From: JAJPGZ01 sp038229295
GTDB lineage: Bacteria; Verrucomicrobiota; Verrucomicrobiia; Chthoniobacterales; UBA10450
Reading direction: 5' to 3'
DNA length: 22,239 nt
NCBI GenBank assembly: GCA_038229295.1
Contig: JBBROO010000047.1
Coordinates: 1-22,239 of the forward strand
In this document: positions 1-8,555 of the stretch, in pieces
How positions within the stretch are numbered: the stretch's first letter is position 1
Layout of the letters: each line of letters opens with the position of its first letter
Translations under genes and position numbers: made by a program
The notes under the pieces: generated by a model
What the model was told of the DNA's origin: nothing
Database searches by the model: none
What the model saw: the letters and a program-made list of their open reading frames with translations, nothing else

Positions 1-1
1 A

Positions 2-610
2 CTGGAACATCCGCTGGCCGCGGCCAAGTTGTCGATCTTGCGTGCAAAGACAACTCCGCCCGAAGAATTCCGGCGCAGCGTGCAGGAGATGTCGATCTTG
101 CTTTTAGCCGAAGCATCGCGCGCGTGGGAATCAAAGCCGGTCGAAATCGAAACGCCTTTGCGAAAATGCGCCGGTGAAATCCTCGCACGACCAACCGTGC
201 TTGTGCCGATCTTGCGCGCGGGTCTCGGCATGCTCGATGGAATGTCGCGACTGTTGCCGGAAGCGAGCACGGGCCACATCGGCGTTTATCGCGATGAGAA
301 AACATTGCAGCCCGCGACTTATTTTTGCCGATTACCGAGCGAGCTCAAAGAATCGCACGTTGTTCTTGTCGATCCTATGCTCGCCACCGGCAACAGCGCG
401 TGCGCTGCGCTCACATTGTTAAAGCAAAACGGCGCGCAGCGGATTCAATTTATTTGTCTGGTCGCGTGTTCGCCCGGTATCCGGCAATTGCAATCCGCGC
501 ATCCTGATGTGGCGATTGTGACCACGGCGATCGATCCCGAGTTGAACGAGTTCGGTTATATTGTGCCCGGTTTGGGTGACGCGGGCGATCGTTACTTCGG
601 AACCGCGTAA
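2..610 (+). CDS. upp: Uracil phosphoribosyltransferase (5' end cut off by window)
   Basis: Makes UMP from uracil and PRPP in pyrimidine salvage, in the cytoplasm. The open frame runs from base 2 to the TAA at 608-610. The HPL residues close to its start match the extreme N-terminus of the family, so only about six residues are missing upstream. Visible family signatures are VPILRAGLGMLDGM, the PRPP-binding stretch VVLVDPMLATGNSA (usual form DPMLATGGSA) and the C-terminal uracil-binding region FGYIVPGLGDAGDRYFGT. Length is close to the roughly 208 residues usual for bacterial UPRTs. It converges with the rlpA-like gene, only 9 bases away. The WTGTCGATCTT repeat occurs twice inside the gene (29-39 and 89-99), giving LSIL and MSIL, and once across its stop codon (609-619). 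Confidence 0.95.
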   Translation: MEHPLAAAKLSILRAKTTPPEEFRRSVQEMSILLLAEASRAWESKPVEIETPLRKCAGEILARPTVLVPILRAGLGMLDGMSRLLPEASTGHIGVYRDEKTLQPATYFCRLPSELKESHVVLVDPMLATGNSACAALTLLKQNGAQRIQFICLVACSPGIRQLQSAHPDVAIVTTAIDPELNEFGYIVPGLGDAGDRYFGTA

Positions 611-619
611 GATCGACAA
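609..619. repeat. Repeated word across upp stop, between convergent genes
   Basis: AAGATCGACAA overlaps the upp TAA and fills the 9-base spacer to the rlpA-like stop. Confidence 0.85.
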
Positions 620-1111
620 TCAGTGCGCGAGCGCACGGCCCGGATCTGTCGCAGCGACTGCGGGCGCACTTGGCAAAACTTCAAGACGAACGCGCGCGAT
701 GCCCTGGCGCACAATGCCAAGTTGCTGCGCTGCTTCTTTGCAGAGATCGATCTTCGCTTTCCGATGGGTAATGCCGCGGTCGGTGATGCGCACCAGAACG
801 CTTTTGCCGCTCTGGATGTTGGTCACGCAAACGAGTGTGCCGATCGGCAAATGATTGTGCGCCGCGGTCAATTCGCCAAAGCCTCCGCGACGTCTTGCCA
901 GCGAACCCTCCGGGACATCGTACCAAACGGCGTAAACTTCGCGACCACGCAGACGCTCGATTGTCGGCGGTTTCACCTTTTCGATGTGAACTGGCGTCGG
1001 TTTTATTTCGACGGGAACGGTGATGGTCGCGGCCGCAATCGTGCGGCGCTGACAGCCGACCGCGAGGAAGCAGAACAACAATGCGAGCGCGTGAAGGTGG
1101 AGCGTTTTCAA
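620..1111 (-). CDS. RlpA-like lipoprotein (double-psi beta-barrel)
   Basis: Likely an outer-membrane or periplasmic lipoprotein related to RlpA, a lytic transglycosylase acting on peptidoglycan stripped of stem peptides. The chosen start is a TTG at 1111, because its TTGA overlaps the TGA of the upstream kinase by 4 bases and because translation from it gives a textbook lipoprotein signal: MKTLHLHALALLFCFLAVGC with lipobox LAVGC and Cys20. Residues 59-145 carry the RlpA barrel: VYAVWYD, then E80-LTAAH85-xxLPIGT, VRITDRG with D111, and IDLCKEAAQQLG. The Glu, His and Asp usually considered catalytic appear present. The protein is short (163 aa) and has no SPOR domain. It is the last gene of the minus-strand envelope operon. 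A longer open frame reaching 1327 lies inside the kinase gene and is not credible. Confidence 0.85.
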   Translation of the reverse strand: MKTLHLHALALLFCFLAVGCQRRTIAAATITVPVEIKPTPVHIEKVKPPTIERLRGREVYAVWYDVPEGSLARRRGGFGELTAAHNHLPIGTLVCVTNIQSGKSVLVRITDRGITHRKAKIDLCKEAAQQLGIVRQGIARVRLEVLPSAPAVAATDPGRALAH

Positions 1112-3339
1112 ATGGAGAATTGCAATTGTGAAGGATCGACATGTTGGCCGTTGGTCGACCACCCATGGTCGTTCGCCAGAACTTCGCGCATTCGTTTGAG
1201 CAGAGTGTGCGGACTGAAAGGTTTTTGCAGCAGTTGAACATCGTCCCGCAGGACGCCATGCTCGCCGATGTCGTCGGCCGAGTAACCGGAAACATAAAGG
1301 ACCTTGAGCTCCGGACGAGTCAGGCAAAGTCTGCTCGCAAGCTCGGGCCCATTCATCTGCGGCATGATCACGTCGGTAACGAGGAGATCAATGTCGCCTT
1401 CGAATCTGCTCGTTAGGCGAATGGCTTCTGCGCCGTCTCTCGCGCACAAAACCGTGTATCCGTGTTCCTCCAAAACGTCGCAAACCAGACGACGCACCGC
1501 TTCGTCGTCTTCGACTACCAATACCGTCTCTGAATTATTCTCCCCGATGGGCCACTGCGCGGTTTGACGAACTTCATCGATGGGTGCGTTTTGGTAGGGC
1601 AGATAAATCCGGAACGTGGTCCCGTGCCCGAGTTCACTCTCGACTGAAATACCGCCGCCGCTTTGCCGCACGATTCCGTAGACGGTGGCAAGACCAAGGC
1701 CGGTTCCTTTGCCGGCGCTTTTGGTGGTGAAAAACGGTTCGAAGATGCGCGCTTTGACTTCGTCATCGATGCCGGTGCCGGTGTCCGTGACGCTGAGCAC
1801 GACGTAATCGCCATCAACCATCGACTTTGAAATCTGGGCCGCGCGCGTTAGATCGAGATGCTCGTTGCTCGTGCGGATCGTGACCGTGCCGCCATCGGGC
1901 ATGGCGTCGCGCGCGTTCACACTCAGATTTAAAATGACTTGTTCGAGCTGACTCGGATCGGCGCGGACGCGGCCATCGACTGCGTCTGGTCTCGTGTGCA
2001 ATTCAAAATGTTCACCGATGACCCGCTCGAGTAATTTTTCCATGTCAGTGACGAGCGTGTTCAGATCGAGAACCTTCGGCTGGAGCAATTGTTTGCGACT
2101 GAAGGCGAGCAATTGTCGCGTCAACGTCGCTGCCTGCTCGCCCGCTTTGCGAATCAGCGCCGCATCTTGTTTCGCTTGCGAATCGCGCCCGGAGCGATCG
2201 ACAATCAATTCCGCATAACCAATGATCGCGGTGAGCAGATTGTTGAAATCGTGCGCTACGCCGCCGGCGAGGCGGCCGACTGCTTCCATTTTGTGCGACT
2301 GGCGAAGTTCGTCTTCTTTTTTCCGTAACGTTTCCTGTGCGGCGCGACGCTCGTCCATTTCGCGGATGAGGTTGTCGCGTTGCGAAAAAAATTGCCGAAC
2401 GATGCGCGCTAATTCGCCGAATTCGGAATCGTCATTGCACATCGGCTCGATCAAAGCGGGATCGTTGCGCTCCAATCCCTGCATGATGGCTGCAAGCGGC
2501 CAGCGAACCCAGCGCCAAAGCGAAACCGAAATGAGAAGGAGCAAAACGAGCGCGAAAATTATCAGGCAAATCAGCAAGTTATCGCTGCGGCGATTGAATT
2601 GCTGCACAATCGGCGACTCATTGCGAATCACTAGCTCGGCCACGGGTTTGCCATCCCATCCGTTCAAGGCGCGCGTGAATCCCACCGTGCCGTTATGTTG
2701 ATCCGTCCCGATTTGGCGCGGCCCATCGGCGGACGTCGCCATGCGGATGTGATTGCCGGTAAAGATCGACATCTCATCGAGCGTCGGTTGGTTCCACAAA
2801 CGGCCGGCGAAAAAATAACCGCGCGCTTCGGATTCGCGTCGAAAATCTCTGGACGGATGAAGCGTCCCGCCGCGCACTTCCATAATGCCGTGCGGCGATT
2901 TAATGAAAAAATGAGCGAGCGGGCCGCCTGCGAAAACTTTCGCCAGATCTTCGGCGGGAATCGGAAACTGTTCGAGGTCTGGGAAATCGGGATAGGCGAG
3001 GGGATAAGACAGCGCGCCATTCGCCTGGAAAATCCAGAGCGCATGCGCGTGGAAACTGTCCAGCGTCGCCCGATTTATATTTTCGCTGAACCACCGGGAA
3101 TCTTGAGCGGCCACCGCCTGCACCATCTGGTCCCAGCAAGTGTAATCCTCGACCAACGCTTTGAGCGTGGCGCCGTTGTGATCGAGAAATTCTTCAAACG
3201 AACGCTGACGTTCGCGCAATCGCTCCTCGGCGATACCGCGGAATTTGAAACGCTCGTAGCCGCGAAACGCAAAAAGCCCAGCCACGAAGGTCGCGACGAC
3301 CAGCGCCAGCAGCAAAGTAATTTTTGTTTGGACCCGCAC
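1108..3339 (-). CDS. Membrane hybrid sensor histidine kinase, CHASE4 plus receiver
   Basis: A 743-residue hybrid two-component sensor. It has a transmembrane helix at about residues 7-25, an extracytoplasmic region resembling CHASE4 (about 45-245, with EDYTCWDQMVQAV), a second helix at about 254-278, a HAMP-like linker, a coiled coil (about 315-350), a HisKA domain with GGVAHDFNNLL and H363, and an HATPase domain (NARDAM, DTGTGI, KGTGLGLATVYGIV). A C-terminal receiver follows, with acidic pocket EDD610-612, phospho-acceptor D656 in TDVIMP, and a QKPFS lysine. The GTG start at 3339 is supported by GGAGGGG 6 bases upstream. It sits between a peptidoglycan-binding protein and an RlpA-like lipoprotein, so an envelope signal is a reasonable guess. 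No partner output regulator is nearby. The 77-base leader holds one copy of the repeated word fused to AACG (3359-3372). Confidence 0.93.
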   Translation of the reverse strand: MRVQTKITLLLALVVATFVAGLFAFRGYERFKFRGIAEERLRERQRSFEEFLDHNGATLKALVEDYTCWDQMVQAVAAQDSRWFSENINRATLDSFHAHALWIFQANGALSYPLAYPDFPDLEQFPIPAEDLAKVFAGGPLAHFFIKSPHGIMEVRGGTLHPSRDFRRESEARGYFFAGRLWNQPTLDEMSIFTGNHIRMATSADGPRQIGTDQHNGTVGFTRALNGWDGKPVAELVIRNESPIVQQFNRRSDNLLICLIIFALVLLLLISVSLWRWVRWPLAAIMQGLERNDPALIEPMCNDDSEFGELARIVRQFFSQRDNLIREMDERRAAQETLRKKEDELRQSHKMEAVGRLAGGVAHDFNNLLTAIIGYAELIVDRSGRDSQAKQDAALIRKAGEQAATLTRQLLAFSRKQLLQPKVLDLNTLVTDMEKLLERVIGEHFELHTRPDAVDGRVRADPSQLEQVILNLSVNARDAMPDGGTVTIRTSNEHLDLTRAAQISKSMVDGDYVVLSVTDTGTGIDDEVKARIFEPFFTTKSAGKGTGLGLATVYGIVRQSGGGISVESELGHGTTFRIYLPYQNAPIDEVRQTAQWPIGENNSETVLVVEDDEAVRRLVCDVLEEHGYTVLCARDGAEAIRLTSRFEGDIDLLVTDVIMPQMNGPELASRLCLTRPELKVLYVSGYSADDIGEHGVLRDDVQLLQKPFSPHTLLKRMREVLANDHGWSTNGQHVDPSQLQFSI

Positions 3340-3358
3340 GTCACCCCTCCAATGGACG

Positions 3359-3372
3359 ATGTCGATCTAACG
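3359..3372. repeat. Repeated word in kinase leader, ATGTCGATCTAACG
   Basis: It lies 20 bases upstream of the kinase GTG start, just 5' of the GGAGGGG ribosome-binding site. It is identical over 14 bases to copies at 14978 and 18432. Confidence 0.85.
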
Positions 3373-3416
3373 AGTTTCAGGCCCGTTCCTCCGACTGACG
3401 CCCTAACTACTTTAAC

Positions 3417-4217
3417 CTATGAATCGTGGGAACGTTGCTCGCGTATGGTATTTATTTTTAATTTCTGATCGTTTTCGACTTTTACTGTCCAGTAGTTTTT
3501 CGTGCGGCCATTTACGGTATGTTTTGAATTTTTTACCGTAAAATCGATCGCGAACTGCACCTGCGCCTCATTGGTATTGTTCGAGGCCGAGACCGAGACT
3601 GGGCCAACCAAGACGTAGTGACGCTTCGGCCAACGCTGGCAGTAATTTCGCGTGTCGCGAGCCACATAAGCGCGATCAACCTGGCCATGATCGAAGTACT
3701 CGATCGGAAATCCATAATAGCTCACCTGAAGATCGACATCGTCACTCTCCGCGTCGCGCAAATAATCGGTGATGAATTTCGTCGCCTGTTCCGCTGAAAG
3801 GCTCGGCAAATCCGTCGGTGATTCCGCCGGAATCGGCGCCGCATTTGCCGCTTCCGTCTCAACTTCCGCTTTTTGTTGCAACGCCAAACGCTCCGGTTCC
3901 GGCAATTCCCGCGCGGCGTCGCTTTTTAACACCGGCAAATCGGGCCACTTCTCCGCCGGCCGGCTTTGCGAAATAGCGATCGGAACCTTTAGTGAATTCG
4001 CCGTGTCTTCATCCATCTCGCCCGTGACATTCAAACTCTTCCGCGCCTGGTAGCGCTTGAGAGCGCCGCGAAATTCCTCGTTCATGCGTCCGTCCACGTC
4101 GCCGAAATAAAGGTTTCGCTTTCGCAATTCTTCCTGTGCGCAGCGTGTCGGTTCGTCAGCGAGCAAGTGTCCGCCGAACGCCAGAACCAGTGAGATAAGG
4201 ACGAGAAAATTTCGCAT
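3417..4217 (-). CDS. Secreted peptidoglycan-binding-domain protein
   Basis: A 266-residue exported protein. Residues 1-20 form a signal peptide (MRNFLVLISLVLAFGGHLLA, probable cleavage before DEP). Residues 22-78 fit the PG_binding_1 helical fold (AQEELRKRNLYFGDVDGRMNEEFRGALKRYQARKSL with the following TGEMDEDTANSL). A Pro/Ala/Glu-rich linker leads to a C-terminal domain (about 145-266, TKFITDYLRDAESDDVDLQVSYYG to the end) that may be NTF2-like; this is inference. The start at 4217 is supported by GGAGG about 8 bases upstream, and it begins 2 bases after the stop of the PHP-glycosyltransferase gene, which argues for one operon. A longer frame beginning at 4265 would overlap that gene by 46 bases and lose the signal peptide position. 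Confidence 0.8.
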   Translation of the reverse strand: MRNFLVLISLVLAFGGHLLADEPTRCAQEELRKRNLYFGDVDGRMNEEFRGALKRYQARKSLNVTGEMDEDTANSLKVPIAISQSRPAEKWPDLPVLKSDAARELPEPERLALQQKAEVETEAANAAPIPAESPTDLPSLSAEQATKFITDYLRDAESDDVDLQVSYYGFPIEYFDHGQVDRAYVARDTRNYCQRWPKRHYVLVGPVSVSASNNTNEAQVQFAIDFTVKNSKHTVNGRTKNYWTVKVENDQKLKINTIREQRSHDS

Positions 4218-4219
4218 TG

Positions 4220-6628
4220 TTAGACCTCCGTTATTGCCCAGAATTTCCGAAATGCACTTGGCCACGTGCGATTGACCACGCCTTCACGCGCGCGTTCGCC
4301 CATGCGCTGACGCAATGCAGGATCGACAACGAGACTTCGAATCGCACGCGCAAAATCTTCCACGTCGTGCGATTTGGTTACCAAGCCATTGGCGTTTTCT
4401 TCCACTAATTCCTTCGGCCCGCCCGCGTCCGAGACGATGACCGGCATGCCCGAAGCTTGCGCTTCAATGATGACGTTCCCGAAAGTATCGGTCGTGCTCG
4501 GGAAAACAAAAACGTCCGCTGAAGCATACGCCGTCGCGAGTTCTTTGCCGCGAAGATAACCTGTGAAAACCGCATCCGGCATCGCCTCGGCCAAGGCTTG
4601 CGAATAGGGGCCTTCACCGACAACGAAGAGTTGCACCGGAAGTTTTTCATCGCGCAAACGCCGATACGCATCCGCCAGAACATCGAGATCTTTTTCGCGC
4701 GAAACCCGACCGACGTAGAGCAAACGCACTTCGCCATTGGTCGGTGCATATTTTTTCCAAAACTTTGTATCGCGTTTTTCTGGCGTGAAAAGATCGACAT
4801 CGAGACCTCGCGGAAAAAGTTGCAGCTTGGCCGGATCGAAACCGCGTTTGATCCAGCTTTGTCGATACTCCTCGGAATTCACAAACACGGTGTCGAGTTG
4901 TCCATAGAACCAGTGCATGTAATTCCACGCGACGCTTTCGAGAAAACTGTCTTCGGTCAGGATGCGGATGTATTGCGGAAAGTCCGTGTGATAAATGCCG
5001 CTCGTTTGCAGATTCAGCATTTTGGCCGCGAGCAATGCCGTTAGGCCGATCGGCCCCGGCGTGCTGATGATGATCTCGGTGAATTTTTCGCGCTGGATGT
5101 AATCGAGCATCTGCAAAATCGGCGGGAAGCTCAGTTTTTGCAGTTCGTATTCCGGTAATTCGAATTCGCCGATCGGCGGGAAATTCTTGATCGGGATATT
5201 GTCGATCTTGAGTTCGCTTCGCGACGTCACCACGATCAATTCCTTGCCGGCCTCCGCGCCGGCCGCAGTCATTTTGCGGATAGTGGTAGCCACGCCGTTT
5301 ACGTCTTCGAGCGTATCGGTGAACCAGGCGCGCTTGCGATTTTGTAATGCCGGCGGAATCGCGCCCGTCAATTCCTGAAAGATTTCCCGTAACCATTTTC
5401 GTGACGGCGCCTGGCTATGGAATCCGTAAATGTAGGGCGCAAGGATAACGACTAGTGGCGCGATCGCCGCCAGTGCTTGCATGCTTTCGACCATGTTTCC
5501 GCTGCTCAACTGCTGGACAAACTTTTGGAAAAAGCGGAACGCCAATTGTTCCGCGACCATGTTGGCCATGAGAAAAGAACGGCGCTCTGGTTCAGCAACC
5601 CCACTGACGGCTTCCGCGATCTTTGTTTTGATCTCGGGTTGGCTAAAATATTTCGACAATTCCTTCCACATCGAGACGTTCGCCGGTTTTACCAACTCGA
5701 AGATTTTTCCCGACAACACGCCTTGGGCGATGAAGTTCGCTTTCTCCTTGAGCGTGAATTCAGTGGGATCGCGCCCTTCCATGAATCGCGAAAACATTTG
5801 CTCGAGTAATGCGCCGGTGGGGCCGAGTTTTTCCTGGAAACGATCCTGAATGAAACAAGAGAGCGTATTGTAGAAACCGTGCGACAGCGCGAGCGGCGTC
5901 CCGCCGTGGCCCTTCGCTTCACAGGCGCCTGCACGAACGCGCTCCAAAAATTCTGCCGGCGAACCCGCGCGCGGCGTTTCCGTATAAGCGGAAGCAACAA
6001 ATTTTCCGCCGTGGTCATCCGATCCGCCCACGAAAATCTTTCGCCATGGTTCTGGGTGTGTCGGCGCCAGATTGTGCCGGTTGGCGTAGATGTCGATCTT
6101 GTCCCGGGTCAGGTTACCGAAAAGTTCCAGCGCCAGATCGCTCAAGAGCGCATCACGTAATCCATTGATGCCTTCAAAATGTTTGAAGAGGAGCATCAAT
6201 CGCTCAAGATGAGACGCGCCGAGTTTCCCATTGATGCTATAAAGCGGATGCGCCACGGCATGGGCAATTTCCTCCGCCTGCAGATAACCCTGCAGATCGA
6301 AAATGTTATCGCGCACCGGCGTAATGGCAGAATGTTGCTCCTCGGAAATGCCCCAGACCAGAATGTGAATCTTACATGGATCCTGCGGAAAATAGGTTGT
6401 AACCTGCTCACTAATAAACGTGTTAGGCAGATCGCTAATTTGGAGACAGCCTTCGATCGTGTCGTGATCCGTGATCGTTACGAAATCCATTCCACCCTCG
6501 CGCAATTGTCGATGCAACTCGCGCGGATCTGAATAGCTGTCCGGGAAATCCAGCCGCCGAAAGAGCCATTCCTCGCTTCGCGCACTACAGCGCGAATGAA
6601 TATGAAGATCGCACTTGCTCGCTTTCAT
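4220..6628 (-). CDS. PHP metal-dependent phosphoesterase fused to GT4 glycosyltransferase
   Basis: An 802-residue fusion. The N-terminal PHP-type domain (about 1-260) shows its metal ligands in order: DLHIHS (H9, H11), TDHDT (D54-H55), HAVAHP (H127) and GGSDDHGG (D204-H206). A middle, partly hydrophobic segment (about 260-405) links to a GT-B fold glycosyltransferase of family GT4 type: VRLLYVGRVSREKDLDVL for nucleotide-sugar binding, and the FGNVIIEAQASGMPVIVSDAGGPKELV acceptor/donor loop with the E-x7-E pattern. A membrane-associated sugar transfer to lipid or polysaccharide is likely; donor and acceptor are unknown. The ATG at 6628 overlaps the stop of the deacetylase by 4 bases (ATGA), with GGGGAGG almost touching it. 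Three copies of the repeated word lie inside (4790, 5199, 6090). Confidence 0.9.
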   Translation of the reverse strand: MKASKCDLHIHSRCSARSEEWLFRRLDFPDSYSDPRELHRQLREGGMDFVTITDHDTIEGCLQISDLPNTFISEQVTTYFPQDPCKIHILVWGISEEQHSAITPVRDNIFDLQGYLQAEEIAHAVAHPLYSINGKLGASHLERLMLLFKHFEGINGLRDALLSDLALELFGNLTRDKIDIYANRHNLAPTHPEPWRKIFVGGSDDHGGKFVASAYTETPRAGSPAEFLERVRAGACEAKGHGGTPLALSHGFYNTLSCFIQDRFQEKLGPTGALLEQMFSRFMEGRDPTEFTLKEKANFIAQGVLSGKIFELVKPANVSMWKELSKYFSQPEIKTKIAEAVSGVAEPERRSFLMANMVAEQLAFRFFQKFVQQLSSGNMVESMQALAAIAPLVVILAPYIYGFHSQAPSRKWLREIFQELTGAIPPALQNRKRAWFTDTLEDVNGVATTIRKMTAAGAEAGKELIVVTSRSELKIDNIPIKNFPPIGEFELPEYELQKLSFPPILQMLDYIQREKFTEIIISTPGPIGLTALLAAKMLNLQTSGIYHTDFPQYIRILTEDSFLESVAWNYMHWFYGQLDTVFVNSEEYRQSWIKRGFDPAKLQLFPRGLDVDLFTPEKRDTKFWKKYAPTNGEVRLLYVGRVSREKDLDVLADAYRRLRDEKLPVQLFVVGEGPYSQALAEAMPDAVFTGYLRGKELATAYASADVFVFPSTTDTFGNVIIEAQASGMPVIVSDAGGPKELVEENANGLVTKSHDVEDFARAIRSLVVDPALRQRMGERAREGVVNRTWPSAFRKFWAITEV

Positions 6629-7440
6629 ACCTCCCCAGCCGATTCGAATCGCTGTTCCGCAATCCAATCCCGATACGTCGTCGGCACCCTTTCCCCCCGC
6701 GTCATATTAAGAGCATCGTTGATCTGCCGCCAAATGCGCGGATAAAGATAATCCGGCGGATGAATGCCGAGGCGCAGCAGCGGGCTGGTAGCCAGGCAGC
6801 GCGCGAGCAGGCCGTTCCATACCAGACTCGTCGCGCGCCGCCAGCCGTTCCGCACGCTGTAAACCAGCGATCGCGACGCAAACGATCTCCCGGTGCGCAC
6901 ATCACAAACGGTGGCCAGACGCGTCGTGTATTCCAAGTCAGCATCACATACCGCGCGCCCACTCTCCTCGCCTAACAACCATGCGGGCGCGATAAAGCCT
7001 CGCGGATTCAGGCCAGCCTCGCGAAATTTCTCGCGCGCACTAGTGATTCGTCGAAGAGCCTCTGCATAATCGAGATCGTAGAACTCACCTTCGCGCTGCG
7101 TATAAAATTGCGTGATCAATTTGTCCCGCAAAGTTTCGCCCTGGCGCCTGGGACGCTCGTGAAAATATCCGTGAATGACAATTTCGTGTCCCTGCGCTTC
7201 AAGCTCGCGCAGCCACGAAACGAATTGTCGATCTTGCGTGAATAATCCCTCGTGATGGTAATCGGGCACGACCAGAAGCGAAGTCACGCGCACACCGCTG
7301 CGAGTCAGCTCGGAAATCATTTTCTCGACCACTTCGCGATTTGAAGGCGCCACGTCATGGATCGAAACAACGAGAGATTTATTTCCCGCGCTGGCGAGGC
7401 CCATTGCCGGCAAACAGTCCGCGGCCGCAATCGAATTCAT
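6625..7440 (-). CDS. DUF2334-type polysaccharide deacetylase
   Basis: A 271-residue carbohydrate-esterase-like protein. Motifs that fit the NodB/DUF2334 deacetylase fold are SIHDVAP (H28-D29), HGYFHE (H90 and H94 as metal ligands), GFIAPAW, and GIHPPDY near the C-terminus. It probably removes an N-acetyl group from a glycan or glycolipid; the adjacent GT4 enzyme makes a shared lipid-linked or surface-sugar pathway plausible (inference). The ATG at 7440 starts 2 bases after the stop of the EVE gene, and its TGA overlaps the next start. No clear signal peptide is seen, so it may act in the cytoplasm. An open frame extends upstream to 7614 but only inside the EVE gene. The repeated word at 7225-7235 is read as QDRQ. 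Confidence 0.85.
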   Translation of the reverse strand: MNSIAAADCLPAMGLASAGNKSLVVSIHDVAPSNREVVEKMISELTRSGVRVTSLLVVPDYHHEGLFTQDRQFVSWLRELEAQGHEIVIHGYFHERPRRQGETLRDKLITQFYTQREGEFYDLDYAEALRRITSAREKFREAGLNPRGFIAPAWLLGEESGRAVCDADLEYTTRLATVCDVRTGRSFASRSLVYSVRNGWRRATSLVWNGLLARCLATSPLLRLGIHPPDYLYPRIWRQINDALNMTRGERVPTTYRDWIAEQRFESAGEV

Positions 7441-7442
7441 GC

Positions 7443-7850
7443 TCAACTTCCCATGCGCACAATTTCGCGAAACGCTTTCGCATCGAGCGGCATGACCGAC
7501 AAACGCGATTGCCGAACGAGCACGATGTCTTTCAAGCGCGAATTGTTTTTGATTTGCGCCAGCGTCACCGGAGTCGGCAAACGTTTCACCGGTGCAAGAT
7601 CGACAGCGCTCCATTCGCCTTCGTCCGCAGTTTTATCGGGATATGCCGCTCGTGTCACTTTCGCGATGCCGACCACCGCCTTCTCCTCGCCGGTGTGATA
7701 AAACAAAACTTCATCGCCATTGCTCATCGCGCGCAGATTATTTCGCGCGGTGTAATTGCGCACGCCGGTCCAGCTCGTCCCGCCATCATTCGTAAAATCC
7801 ACCCACGAATAAGTCGATGGCTCTTGTTTCACCAACCAAAACCTTTTCAT
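7443..7850 (-). CDS. EVE domain protein (THYN1-like)
   Basis: A 135-residue single-domain protein starting MKRFWLVKQEPSTYSWVDF, followed by WTGVRNYTARNNLRAM and GDEVLFYHTGEEKAVVGIAKV. These are hallmarks of the EVE/THYN1 family, small PUA-like modules that bind modified bases in DNA or RNA. The ATG at 7850 is chosen because family homology begins there; the frame extends upstream without recognisable sequence. It is the first gene of the minus-strand operon and diverges from tmk across a 69-base spacer. EVE proteins are often linked to modified-DNA restriction; here the restriction island is 4 kb away, so a link is speculative. Confidence 0.9.
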   Translation of the reverse strand: MKRFWLVKQEPSTYSWVDFTNDGGTSWTGVRNYTARNNLRAMSNGDEVLFYHTGEEKAVVGIAKVTRAAYPDKTADEGEWSAVDLAPVKRLPTPVTLAQIKNNSRLKDIVLVRQSRLSVMPLDAKAFREIVRMGS

Positions 7851-7904
7851 CTTGAGCACAGTAAAGCGTTTCTTCCCTATTCGACAATCGCGCGGCTTTG
7901 TTTG

Positions 7905-7915
7905 AAGATCGACAT
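7905..7915. repeat. Repeated word 4 bases before tmk start
   Basis: AAGATCGACAT, continuing CGTC to the ATG at 7920, takes the place where a Shine-Dalgarno sequence would be. Confidence 0.85.
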
Positions 7916-7919
7916 CGTC

Positions 7920-8555
7920 ATGTCGCGCCTGCCGTTCATCACATTCGAGGGGACCGAAGGCTGCGGAAAATCGACGCAAGTGAAGCGATTGGCCGCACGA
8001 CTGGAGTCGTTAGGTATTCCATTTCTCGTCACGCGCGAACCCGGCGGCACGCCGATTGGCGAATCCATCCGAGAGCTTCTGCAATTCGCACCGCACAATT
8101 TTGCCATGACCGCGGAAACGGAATTGCTTTTGTTCGAAGCAAGCCGCAGCCAGCTCGTGCGCGAAACGATCAAGCCCGCGCTCGAACGGGGAGAATGCGT
8201 CATCTCCGATCGTTTCTTCGACTCCACTACCGTTTATCAAGGTGCCGCGCGCAATCTCGATGGCGCATGGATCGAAAAACTGAATGCGTTCGCGGTCGGC
8301 GATTGCCGGCCCGACATCACCTTCGTGCTCGATGTCGATCTAGCAACGGCCTCCTCGCGCATGCAGCAAACTGCGCGGCCGGCCGATCGTATGGAAAAAG
8401 AGCCGATGGAATTTTACGAGCGCGTTCGGCAAGGTTATCGCGATCTCGCTGCGCGCGAACCAAAGCGCGTGGTCTTGATCGACGCCAATCAAACCGCCGA
8501 CAAGATCGACATCGAGATTTGGAAAATCATTTCCGCGAAGCTCCCGAAACCGTAA
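7920..8555 (+). CDS. tmk: Thymidylate kinase
   Basis: Phosphorylates dTMP to dTDP with ATP, essential for dTTP supply. The 211-residue product opens MSRLPFITFEGTEGCGKST, giving the P-loop at about residues 10-18, then TREPGGTPIGE and the DRFFDST motif (D97-R98), as in bacterial Tmk, which is usually around 210 aa. The ATG at 7920 matches the family N-terminus, although the frame is open far upstream. No Shine-Dalgarno sequence is visible; the position is occupied by the repeated word AAGATCGACAT at 7905-7915. The stop codon is directly followed by the holB start, so the two genes are co-transcribed, a common pairing. Confidence 0.96.
   Translation: MSRLPFITFEGTEGCGKSTQVKRLAARLESLGIPFLVTREPGGTPIGESIRELLQFAPHNFAMTAETELLLFEASRSQLVRETIKPALERGECVISDRFFDSTTVYQGAARNLDGAWIEKLNAFAVGDCRPDITFVLDVDLATASSRMQQTARPADRMEKEPMEFYERVRQGYRDLAAREPKRVVLIDANQTADKIDIEIWKIISAKLPKP

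Noticed and set aside
623..1237. A 204-codon plus-strand frame opposite the rlpA-like gene and kinase end
   Set aside because: No recognisable protein features; it lies antisense to well-supported genes with a lipobox and a barrel domain.
5879..6532. Plus-strand frames opposite the PHP-glycosyltransferase
   Set aside because: Shadows of a gene with clear metal-ligand motifs on the other strand; compositions are Arg/Cys-rich as usual for such shadows.
7341..7919. In-frame 5' extension of tmk by 193 codons
   Set aside because: Tmk homology begins exactly at MSRLPFITFEG; the extension overlaps the EVE and deacetylase genes on the other strand.
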